Assembly (NCBI GenBank): GCA_002304945.1
Contig: DBPQ01000147.1
Coordinates: 1-9,808 of the forward strand
Reading direction: 5' to 3'
Origin: Actinomycetales bacterium UBA1416
GTDB taxonomy: Bacteria > Actinomycetota > Actinomycetes > Actinomycetales > Actinomycetaceae
DNA length: 9,808 nt
Every line of letters starts with the position of its first letter. Position 1 is the first letter of the stretch. The notes beneath the pieces are model-generated. The model saw only the letters and a list, made by a program, of their open reading frames with translations. It searched no databases and was not told the DNA's origin. The translations under genes and the position numbers were made by a program. Below, piece by piece: positions 1-6,153 of this stretch.

Positions 1-1670
1 GCCCCGGCCGCCAGCTCGTCCGCTCCCGCCGCGAGGGTGCCGGCGCCGTCGGCCAGCTCTCCCGCGCCCGCCGCGAGGGCGTCGGCGCCGTCGGCGAGGG
101 CGGTCCCGCCGGAGACCAGCTCGTCGCCGCCGCCCAGGAACTGGCCGAGGAGGGCGAGCAGCTCCGCCCTGGTCGGGAGGGTGCCGGAGGGGAACTGCTC
201 CGCGAGGGCGAGCAGCCGCTCCTGGAGATTCGGTGCCAGTGCCGCGAAGTCGGCAGTGAGCGTGGCGAGCCTGTCGGCGGCCGCGAGGAGGCCGTCGATG
301 AGGCGCAGGAGCTCGTCGGCGTCCAGGGACCACTCCGTCGAGTCCGCGGCGAGCTGCTCCGCGTGCGAGGCCGCCGCTGCCCCCGCCGCCTCCACGCCGG
401 CGGCGAAGGCGGCGCACCCGGCGTCGTCGAGGTCCGGCGGGCACGTCACGGCGAGGGAGCCGAGGACGTCCCGGTGCTCCTGCACCGCGTCGTCGAGGGC
501 CTGCCCGGCGGTGAGGAGGTCCCGCACCCGCTCCAGGAAGGCGGTCAGGTCCGCCACGAACTCCTGGACCCTGGCGTCGAGCTCGAGCGCCCACGCGGGC
601 AGGTCCTCGACCCATGCCATGGCGTCGTCGAGCCACGCGTCCCACGCCGGGATGAGTTCCACGAGGGTGCGCACAGCCGCGACGAGCGGGTTCACCACGC
701 CCACGTACTGGGCCACGCCGTCCGTGTACTCCCGCACCCCGCTCGCGAACGTGGCGCTGCCGTCCGCGTAGCGCTCGGCGCCGTCGGCGAGGGCCTCCAC
801 GCCCGCCGCGTAGGTGCCCGCCCCGTCCGCGAGCTGGGTGATCCCACCGGTGAACGTGCCGGTTCCCGCCGCGAACAGGGCAGCGCCGTCGGCGTACCGG
901 TCGACGCCGGAGGCGAACGCACCGGCGCCGTCCGCCAGTTCCGTGGCGCCGGCGCCGAGCTGGTCCGCGCCTCCCGCCAGCTCCCGCGCTCCGGCTGCGG
1001 ACCGGTCGGCTCCGTCCCGCAGGTCCATGCCGCCGTCCGAGGCGGCCCCGAGGCCGTCGGCGAGGTCGCCGGCCCCGGCGGCGGACTGGCCGGTGCCGCC
1101 CGCGAGCTGGGCGGCGCCGTCCGCGAGCTGGGCGGTGCCGTCGCGCAGCTCCACGAACTGGGCCTCCAGGTCGTTGAATCCCAGGTAGATCCCCTTCAGG
1201 TACTCGCCCGTCAGGAAGCGGTTGAGCGCGTCCGCGGCGGCGTCCGCGATGGTCAGCCCGAGCGCGGTCTCGTTGATCCCCACGACGGGGGAGGTCTGGA
1301 CGTCGATCGTCGCCTGCCGTGCCGCGGACGCGTCCCCGGAGAACGAGGTGGCGGCGGCCGAGAACCCCGGCGGGATGGTGACCACGGCGGCGAACCGCCC
1401 GGAGGCGAGGCCCGCGCGGGCGCCGTCGCCGTCCGCGAGTACCCACGTGAGGTTCTCGGCCCTCGAGCTGTCCACGAGTTCCGCGGCGAGCTGGCGGCCG
1501 AGGGGCATGGCCTGCCCGTCCAGCGTGACCATGCGGTCCTCGTTGACGACCGCGGCCTCGACGGACCGCAGCCGGTCGCCGGCGCCCCAGGTCCCCCACA
1601 GCAGGCCTCCGGCGAGGAGGAGGGGGACGAGCAGCAGGGCGAGGATGGTCCTGGGCTGGGTGATGGTCAT
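1..1670 (-). CDS. YhgE/Pip family membrane protein, N-terminal part (C-terminus beyond the left edge)
   Basis: The visible 556 residues start with MTITQPR and a single membrane helix (about 8-28). An extracellular segment with AVVNEDRM follows, a feature typical of YhgE/Pip proteins. Residues 179-318 are 20 back-to-back heptads ending in Gly. Residues 319-514 are non-repetitive, with two cysteines (410 and 419) that could form a disulfide outside the cell. Residues 515-556 are six more heptads running off the window. The family usually ends in several membrane helices resembling ABC-2 permeases, which would lie beyond the edge. The ATG overlaps the mmpL stop (ATGA) and has GGAGG six bases upstream, so the two genes are surely co-translated. 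Family members include the phage infection protein Pip and the ESX/type VII-related EsaA. A substrate cannot be deduced. The family call is firm and the exporter role is inferred from the MMPL partner. Confidence 0.88.
   Translation of the reverse strand, partial: MTITQPRTILALLLVPLLLAGGLLWGTWGAGDRLRSVEAAVVNEDRMVTLDGQAMPLGRQLAAELVDSSRAENLTWVLADGDGARAGLASGRFAAVVTIPPGFSAAATSFSGDASAARQATIDVQTSPVVGINETALGLTIADAAADALNRFLTGEYLKGIYLGFNDLEAQFVELRDGTAQLADGAAQLAGGTGQSAAGAGDLADGLGAASDGGMDLRDGADRSAAGARELAGGADQLGAGATELADGAGAFASGVDRYADGAALFAAGTGTFTGGITQLADGAGTYAAGVEALADGAERYADGSATFASGVREYTDGVAQYVGVVNPLVAAVRTLVELIPAWDAWLDDAMAWVEDLPAWALELDARVQEFVADLTAFLERVRDLLTAGQALDDAVQEHRDVLGSLAVTCPPDLDDAGCAAFAAGVEAAGAAAASHAEQLAADSTEWSLDADELLRLIDGLLAAADRLATLTADFAALAPNLQERLLALAEQFPSGTLPTRAELLALLGQFLGGGDELVSGGTALADGADALAAGAGELADGAGTLAAGADELAAG
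3..128 (-). repeat. Heptad repeat block 2 in the YhgE/Pip protein (6 units visible, continues past the edge)
   Basis: Residues 515-556 are six Gly-ending heptads (GDELVSG, GTALADG, ADALAAG, AGELADG, AGTLAAG, ADELAAG) with no break in phase. They are more uniform than block 1. The last unit ends two bases from the window edge, so the true number is unknown. Confidence 0.88.
717..1136 (-). repeat. Heptad repeat block 1 in the YhgE/Pip protein (20 units)
   Basis: Residues 179-318 divide exactly into 20 seven-residue units, each ending in Gly, such as AAQLADG-like, ATELADG, VDRYADG and SATFASG. Position 4 is usually Leu, Tyr or Phe and position 6 is often Asp or Ala. At DNA level this is a degenerate 21-bp tandem repeat with no indels. 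It matches the xxxLxxG heptad pattern known in YhgE/Pip proteins, expected to form a long extracellular helical stalk. Confidence 0.9.
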
Positions 1671-4303
1671 GTCGCACCTCCGACGGCGACGACGTCCCCG
1701 GCCGGGGCCAGGAGGTCGGTGATGGTGGCCCCGTCCGAGGTCCCGAGGACGAGGGTCCGGTGCCCGGCGAGGCGGGCCAGGGCGGCGCGCCCGGGAGCGG
1801 GCAGCCGGTCGGCGTCGTCGACGACGACGAGGTCGCCGACGGGATCGGCGAGCATCCGCGCGGTGTCCCGGGCGGCGCCGTCGACGAACGTGGCGCGGCG
1901 GCGCAGCTCGCCCGCCTGCTCGGGCAGGGCGAGGCCGAGCACCTTCAGGTCGCCCGCGGTGATCCGCAGTCGGCCCGTGAGGGCGAGCAGGAGCGCCCGC
2001 CGTGCGGTGGCCTCGCCGGTCACCACCATCGCCTCCCCGGGCTGGAGGTCCACCTCGACGCCGGCGAACAGTTCCCGGCCGCGCGCCACCACGCCGAGAC
2101 CCTCCCCGTGGATCGCGTGGGTGGCGCCGGGGAAGGGCCAGGTGGCGAGGCGGAGCTGGTGGAGGATCGCCTCGCCCTCCACGTCGAGCTCGGGCAGGCG
2201 CTCGTCCACCCAGCGGGGGAGCCACCACGCGGCGGCGCCCATGAGCCGCATGAGAGCGGGGCCGAGCGTCATGCGAACGAGGAAGGCGTCGATCGAGACC
2301 CCCACCGCCAGCCCGAAGGCGATCGGCTTGATGACGCCCTCCCCGGCCGGCACGAAGAACGCGAACACCGAGACCATGATGAGGGCGGCGGCCACCACCA
2401 CCTTCGCGGAGTGGGCGAAGCCCGCCTCGATCGAGGTGGTGCGGTTGCCGTGCACCCACTCCTCCCGCATCCGTGAGGAGAGGAACATCTCGTAGTCCAT
2501 GGACAGCCCGAACAGGATGCCCATGAGGATGATGGGGAAGAAGGAGATCACCGGGACCGTCTCCGGCAGGTTCACCAGCCCCAGCAGCCGGCCCTCGTTG
2601 AACACGAGGGCGGTGGCGCCCAGCGCGCCCCCGACGCTCAGCAGGTAGCTGAGGGCCGTCTTCAGCGACACCAGCGCGGAGCGGAACACGAGCAGGAGCA
2701 GGACGAGCGTCAACCCGACCACGAAGAGGGCGAAGGGCAGCAGCGCCTCGGCGAGCCGGTTGGAGATGTCGATCGAGGCCGCGGTGTAGCCGGTCACGGC
2801 GGTCCGGACGCCGTACCGTTCCTCCCAGTCGGGGCCGAGGCCGCGCAGGTCCTCGACGAGCCGCGCCGTGGCCGGGTCGTCCGGGCCGGTCTCCGGGATC
2901 ACCTGGATGAGGGCGGTGTCCGCGTTCACGTTGGGGACGGCGAGGGGCACCTCGCGGACGCCGGGCATCGCGGCGACGTCGGACCGGATTCCCTCGACGA
3001 CGCCAAGGGGGTCCTCGGACTCCACGATCGTCCCGGTAATGATGAGCGGCCCGTTCCGGCCCGGCCCGAAGTGCTCGGCGATCAGGTCGAACGTGACGCG
3101 GTCGGGGGTCCCGGGCGGATTCTGGCCGGAGTTCGGCAGGGCGAGCTCGAGATCCCGCGCGGGCAGGCTGAGCGCGAGGAGCCCTCCCACGACCAGCACG
3201 ACCGTCAGCAGCGGGAGCCGGGTCACGACTCCCACCCACAGGCGCGAGGTCGCCCCGGGGTGGCGGCGGGTGCGGGACGCTGCCGGCCGGAGCCGCTCCC
3301 CGGCGTACCCGAGCAGCGCCGGCAGTGCGGTCAGCGCCAGGGCCACCTCGATCGTGACGGCGAGGGAGGCGAACGCGCCCATGATCGTGAGGAAGGGCAG
3401 CCCGGCCACCGCCATGCCCGCCAGTGCGATGACGTTCGTGGTGCCGGCGAACACCACCGCGGAGCCCGCGGTGCCCGTGGCCCGTGCCACCGACTCCTCC
3501 AGTTCCATCCCCGTGGCGAGCTGATCGCGGTGGCGGGCGACGATGAGGAGGCCGTAGTCGATCCCGACGGCCAGGGCGAGCATGAGGGCGAGGATCATCG
3601 TGGTCGAGTTGATGGTCGCGAGTCCGGCCGCGATGACCACGAACAGCATGGAGGCGCCCGCGCCCACGAGCGAGAGTGCGATGGGCATGAGGGCGGCCTG
3701 CAGCGAGCCGAGGACCACGAGCAGCACGACCAGGGCGACTGCGACGCCCGCGAAGTCCAGCGCGGACATCTCCGGCATGCTGACGGCGAACAGGTCACCG
3801 CCCACGTGGACCTCGCTCCCCGGGATCGCCGCTTCGAGATCCTCCCCGGCCGCGATGAGCGCGGAGCGTTGCTCGTCCGTGATGGTGGAGACCATGAGGC
3901 CCCCCACCCGCACGGAGACGATGGCGGCAGCGCCGTCGTCGCTCGCCACGCCGCTGCCGAACGCGTCGTGAGGGAGCTGGACGTCGGTGACGAAGGGGAT
4001 CCGTTCCATCCGCTCCGCCGCCTCGTCGAGCGCGTCCCGGATGCCCGGGTCGTCCACGGTGGTGCCCGGCGGGGCGAGGAGCACCATCGTGGCCGAACTC
4101 TCGGCGGCCTCGGGGAAGGTCATGCGGAGCTGGTCGAGCGCCACCTGCGAGGAGGCCCCGGGGATGGAGAACTCGTCGTTGAAGGTGCCCCCGAAGGCCA
4201 GCGCCAGCACACCGAGGAGGGCGAGCAGCGCCGCCCACGCTGCGATCACCCGGCCGCGGGCGCGGTAGCTGGCCCGCGCGAGCCGGTACAACACCGATGA
4301 CAC
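1667..4303 (-). CDS. MMPL family (RND superfamily) transporter with a C-terminal degenerate ABC-ATPase-like domain
   Basis: From the GTG at 4303 the protein has 878 residues. It follows the MMPL plan: membrane helix at about 19-37, extracytoplasmic loop 38-180, a helix bundle at 184-335, a helix at 362-380, a second loop, and a second bundle at 521-690. The Asp-Tyr pairs of the proton relay are present in both halves: GIDYG (D249/Y250) and SMDYE (D603/Y604). So this should be a proton-driven exporter of lipids or hydrophobic drugs at the inner membrane. Residues 735-878 form an extra ABC-like domain (see separate entry). I prefer the GTG over the ATG at 4333 because GAGGG sits about seven bases before it, VSSVLYRLAR is a usual MMPL N-terminus, and the ATG lies inside an operator. 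It is divergent from tetR and coupled by ATGA to the YhgE/Pip gene. The family call is firm and the substrate unknown. Confidence 0.9.
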   Translation of the reverse strand: MSSVLYRLARASYRARGRVIAAWAALLALLGVLALAFGGTFNDEFSIPGASSQVALDQLRMTFPEAAESSATMVLLAPPGTTVDDPGIRDALDEAAERMERIPFVTDVQLPHDAFGSGVASDDGAAAIVSVRVGGLMVSTITDEQRSALIAAGEDLEAAIPGSEVHVGGDLFAVSMPEMSALDFAGVAVALVVLLVVLGSLQAALMPIALSLVGAGASMLFVVIAAGLATINSTTMILALMLALAVGIDYGLLIVARHRDQLATGMELEESVARATGTAGSAVVFAGTTNVIALAGMAVAGLPFLTIMGAFASLAVTIEVALALTALPALLGYAGERLRPAASRTRRHPGATSRLWVGVVTRLPLLTVVLVVGGLLALSLPARDLELALPNSGQNPPGTPDRVTFDLIAEHFGPGRNGPLIITGTIVESEDPLGVVEGIRSDVAAMPGVREVPLAVPNVNADTALIQVIPETGPDDPATARLVEDLRGLGPDWEERYGVRTAVTGYTAASIDISNRLAEALLPFALFVVGLTLVLLLLVFRSALVSLKTALSYLLSVGGALGATALVFNEGRLLGLVNLPETVPVISFFPIILMGILFGLSMDYEMFLSSRMREEWVHGNRTTSIEAGFAHSAKVVVAAALIMVSVFAFFVPAGEGVIKPIAFGLAVGVSIDAFLVRMTLGPALMRLMGAAAWWLPRWVDERLPELDVEGEAILHQLRLATWPFPGATHAIHGEGLGVVARGRELFAGVEVDLQPGEAMVVTGEATARRALLLALTGRLRITAGDLKVLGLALPEQAGELRRRATFVDGAARDTARMLADPVGDLVVVDDADRLPAPGRAALARLAGHRTLVLGTSDGATITDLLAPAGDVVAVGGAT
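1670..2101 (-). other. Degenerate ABC nucleotide-binding-like domain at the C-terminus of the MMPL protein
   Basis: Residues 735-878 (GTG numbering) follow the order of an ABC ATPase. There is a first strand (VVARGRELFAGVEVDLQPGE), a P-loop position (VVTGEATARRALLLALTGR), a segment like the post-Walker-A region (ITAGDLKVLGLALPEQ), a Q-loop position (ATFVD), a Walker B-like stretch (DLVVVDDADRL) and a switch-like RTLVLGTSD. The key residues are lost. The P-loop reads GEATARRAL instead of GxxGxGKST, the Q-loop Gln is Asp, there is no LSGGQ, the Walker B Glu is Asp (D829-D830) and the switch His is Ser. At about 144 residues it is well short of a normal domain, lacking most of the helical subdomain. 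I infer a structural or regulatory pseudo-ATPase. Homology is judged by eye. Confidence 0.68.
1677..1681 (-). promoter_or_regulatory. Ribosome binding site of the YhgE/Pip gene
   Basis: GGAGG on the - strand lies six bases before the ATG at 1670, inside the last codons of mmpL. It fixes the start codon and allows initiation in addition to coupling through the ATGA overlap. Confidence 0.75.
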
Positions 4304-4319
4304 GTGGCTCCCTCGCTGG
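4304..4319 (-). promoter_or_regulatory. Ribosome binding site and leader of mmpL
   Basis: The - strand reads CCAGCGAGGGAGCCAC followed by GTG. The GAGGG core lies about seven bases from the start, which supports the GTG at 4303. The first 14 bases are identical to the leader of the lipoprotein gene at 5068-5081. Confidence 0.7.
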
Positions 4320-4326
4320 ATCGCCG

Positions 4327-4376
4327 GATACATCTGTGTATCCGATACGCAAGCGTATTCGATACGGCGGCGTATC
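4327..4376. promoter_or_regulatory. Three tandem TetR-type operators between mmpL and tetR
   Basis: Three 16-bp inverted repeats lie at 4327-4342 (GATACATCTGTGTATC), 4344-4359 (GATACGCAAGCGTATT) and 4361-4376 (GATACGGCGGCGTATC). All have the form GATAC-N6-GTAT(C/T). Their centres are exactly 17 bp apart, with one base between sites. Site 1 extends to 7-bp perfect arms (4326-4343). Site 2 has one mismatch at the outer edge. The six half-sites could also be read as GTAT(C/T)-N1-GATAC palindromes at 4338-4348 and 4355-4365. The position between divergent repressor and exporter genes suggests binding by the adjacent TetR protein and control of both genes. The mmpL promoter must lie here or just downstream. 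The - strand candidates (TACGCT at 4352-4357 or TATCCG at 4325-4330) are weak and I do not choose between them. Confidence 0.85.
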
Positions 4377-4391
4377 CGCTAGGGTTGTGGA
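4357..4391 (+). promoter_or_regulatory. tetR promoter, probably giving a leaderless transcript
   Basis: A TAGGGT -10 box (4380-4385) is followed so that the expected start of transcription, seven bases on, falls at or next to the GTG start at 4392. A weak -35 (ATTCGA or TTCGAT, 4357-4363) gives a spacer of 16-17 bp. No usable ribosome binding site precedes the GTG, since the only GGAG runs into the start codon. Operator 3 fills the spacer, so a bound repressor would block RNA polymerase. Confidence 0.6.
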
Positions 4392-5087
4392 GTGATCGAT
4401 CGGCCTAGTCCACGCCGCACCGCCACCCGCGACCGGCTCATCGAGGCCGCCCTCGGCGTGTTCGCGGAGAAGGGGGTCCTCGCGGCCACGGTCGAGGAGA
4501 TCTGCGACGCGGCCGGCTTCACCCGCGGCGCGTTCTACAGCAACTTCGAGTCCAAGGACGGCCTCTGCGTCGCCGTGCTGGACACGCTCACCGCCGAGAG
4601 TCTCGACGCGACGCGCGAGGCCATCTCCTCCCTGCCGCTGGCCACGCTGGGCGAGCCGACCACCGAGGAGCTGGTGGGCCACGCGGTTGGGGTGTTCATG
4701 CGGGCGCAGCGGGCGGACCGGGCCTGGGTGCTCGGCTCCGCCGAGCTGCGCCTCCACGCAGCACGCTCCTCCACGATCCGCTCCGCCTACCGCGATCGCG
4801 TGGAGCGCTCCACCCGCGAGTTCGTGGCGCTGATCGAGGGCACGGCCGCCCAGCTCGGCTACGAGCTGGCCGTCCCCGGTGCCGCCGCGATCGACGTCCT
4901 CAACGCCGTGTTCGAGCACGGCGCCGTCGGGGCGGTCATCGCGGGGGAGGACGTGGCGGGTGACGTCCGCACCGCCCAGCTCGGCGCGGTTCTCCGTTCC
5001 CTCCTCCGGCCCGCGGCGCGCCGGCCGGGCGCGTCCCCACGCGGCGCTAGTGTGGGCAAGTCCATTCCCAGCGAGGGAGCCCGATGA
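4392..5087 (+). CDS. TetR/AcrR family transcriptional repressor
   Basis: The 231-residue protein has the usual TetR N-terminal DNA-binding domain: TRDRLIEAALGVFAEKG (12-28), then the helix-turn-helix around 33-53 with TVEEICDAAGFTRGAFYSNF. This AGFTRGAFYSNFESK form is typical of the family. The C-terminal half (about 60-210) is all-helical and poorly conserved, as expected of a ligand-binding domain. The last 20 or so residues (rich in Arg, Pro, Gly and Ser) look disordered. The start is GTG, chosen because the -10 box places transcription start on it. It is divergent from mmpL across three operators, so the likely role is ligand-relieved repression of the mmpL-YhgE operon and of itself. The inducer is unknown. 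Its last bases overlap the start of the DUF3048 lipoprotein gene (ATGA), so the two may share a transcript. Confidence 0.92.
   Translation: MIDRPSPRRTATRDRLIEAALGVFAEKGVLAATVEEICDAAGFTRGAFYSNFESKDGLCVAVLDTLTAESLDATREAISSLPLATLGEPTTEELVGHAVGVFMRAQRADRAWVLGSAELRLHAARSSTIRSAYRDRVERSTREFVALIEGTAAQLGYELAVPGAAAIDVLNAVFEHGAVGAVIAGEDVAGDVRTAQLGAVLRSLLRPAARRPGASPRGASVGKSIPSEGAR
5048..5053 (+). promoter_or_regulatory. Possible -10 box for the DUF3048 lipoprotein gene, inside tetR
   Basis: TAGTGT fits the TANNNT pattern and would start transcription near 5060. That leaves a 24-base leader with the GAGGGAG ribosome binding site. No convincing -35 is seen. It would uncouple the lipoprotein gene from tetR control. 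Confidence 0.35.
5068..5083 (+). promoter_or_regulatory. Ribosome binding site and leader of the DUF3048 lipoprotein gene
   Basis: CCAGCGAGGGAGCCCG precedes the ATG at 5084, with the GAGGG core (5073-5077) about six bases before it. It lies in the last codons of tetR. The 14 bases at 5068-5081 are identical to the mmpL leader on the opposite strand. Confidence 0.65.
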
Positions 5088-6133
5088 AGCGAACACTCAT
5101 CCTGGCCGTGTCCGTGCTGGTGGCCTCGACCGCCTCCCTCGCGGGCTGCACCAGCGCCGAGCCGGAGCCCACGCCCACGCCGACGACCGCCTCGCCGACG
5201 CCGACGCCGACCCCGACTCCCACGCCCGAGCCCACGCCGACCCCCGAGCCCGTGTGGCCGCTCACCGGCCTGCCCGCCCCGAGCCACGACGGCGCCCCCG
5301 TGATCGCCGTGAAGGTGGAGAACTCGCGGCAGGCGCGCCCCCAGACGGGACTCGAGGCGGCGGACATCGTGTTCGTCGAGATGGTGGAGTGGGGCCTCAC
5401 CCGCTACCACGCCCTCTACAACTCGGTGATCCCGCCCGTGGTCGGGCCCGTCCGGTCCCTGCGGCCCATGGACGCCGCGATCCTCGGCCCGTGGCGCACG
5501 GCGCTCGTCTACTCCGGGGGGCAGCCCCAGTTCGAGCGCAGGGTGGCGGACGCGGACATCCAGCTCATGTACGAGGCCGACGCGTTCGGCTTCTTCCGCG
5601 ATCGCAGCCGCCGGGCGCCGCACAACCTGTACGTCGAGCTCCCGGCCGCCATCGCCGCGATGGAAGCGGGCCGCACCACCCCGCCGACCGCGGTGTTCGC
5701 GTATTCCGCCACCCCGCCGGCCGGCTCGCCGGCCGCGTGGATCCGGGTGAACTACCCGACCGCCCGGTCGGGCTGGGACTGGGACGCCACCGCCGGGCGG
5801 TGGGTGCGCTTCGACGACGGCGTGGAGTCCCTCGCGGCCGACGGCACCACCCGCCTCGGAGCCACCAACGTGCTCGTCCTGCGGGTGACCACCAGGGACA
5901 CCGGGGCGAAGGACGCGGCCGGCGGTTCCGTCCCGGAGACCGTCCTGACCGGGTCCGGCGAGCTTACCCTCTTCAGCGGTGGCCAGCAGGTGGGCGGAAC
6001 GTGGACCAAGGGCGCGGACAACGACCCCTTCGTGTTCACGGACGCCGCCGGGCAACCCCTGCTCCTGCGCCCGGGAAACACCTGGGTGGAACTGCTGCCC
6101 TCGACCGGGACCCTGGAGTCCGGCGTCCAGTAG
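5084..6133 (+). CDS. DUF3048 domain-containing (YerB-like) lipoprotein
   Basis: The 349-residue protein starts MKRTLILAVSVLV and has the lipobox LAGC with Cys22, so it should be a lipoprotein anchored on the outer face of the membrane. Residues 27-56 are a Pro-Thr-rich linker. The DUF3048 domain begins with WPLTGLPAP (58-66) and includes IAVKVENSRQARPQTGLEAA, FVEMVEWGLTRYHALYNS and VGPVRSLRPMD, which are hallmarks of the family. A second subdomain with GWDWDATAGRWVRFDDG and a C-terminal beta-rich part (KGADNDPFVFTDAAGQPLLL) complete it. Its length fits the family. The function of DUF3048 is not established, and YerB of Bacillus is the namesake. Its start overlaps the stop of tetR by four bases, which hints at shared control with the exporter, but a promoter inside tetR is also possible. 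The family call is firm and the role unknown. Confidence 0.87.
   Translation: MKRTLILAVSVLVASTASLAGCTSAEPEPTPTPTTASPTPTPTPTPTPEPTPTPEPVWPLTGLPAPSHDGAPVIAVKVENSRQARPQTGLEAADIVFVEMVEWGLTRYHALYNSVIPPVVGPVRSLRPMDAAILGPWRTALVYSGGQPQFERRVADADIQLMYEADAFGFFRDRSRRAPHNLYVELPAAIAAMEAGRTTPPTAVFAYSATPPAGSPAAWIRVNYPTARSGWDWDATAGRWVRFDDGVESLAADGTTRLGATNVLVLRVTTRDTGAKDAAGGSVPETVLTGSGELTLFSGGQQVGGTWTKGADNDPFVFTDAAGQPLLLRPGNTWVELLPSTGTLESGVQ
5162..5251 (+). repeat. Low-complexity Pro-Thr linker of the lipoprotein
   Basis: Residues 27-56 are almost entirely Pro, Thr and Glu, with TP dipeptides in a row, coded by a degenerate CCNACN hexamer repeat. It probably acts as a spacer from the lipid anchor across the cell wall. 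In actinobacteria such stretches can carry O-linked sugars. Slippage could change its length. Confidence 0.85.
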
Positions 6134-6153
6134 GAGGGCCCAGGAGGAGTGGC

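Noticed and set aside
717..1136. Possible CRISPR-like or other DNA repeat array
   Set aside because: The 21-bp period is continuous, in frame and without spacers, so it is explained by protein heptads.
363..2495. Long + strand open frame (710 codons) opposite the YhgE/Pip and mmpL genes
   Set aside because: It is rich in Arg, Gly, Glu and His with no domain, as expected for antisense of GC-rich codons. The - strand frames match known families.
3071..4300. Long + strand frame opposite mmpL
   Set aside because: Low-complexity shadow of the mmpL codons with no recognisable motif.
5162..5251. Antisense Gly-Val repeat protein opposite the Pro-Thr linker
   Set aside because: A direct reflection of the CCNACN repeat with no independent coding evidence.
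6134..6153. Bidirectional terminator between the lipoprotein gene and menB
   Set aside because: The gap is only 20 bp, with a GGGCCC but no stem-loop of useful length and no T-run.
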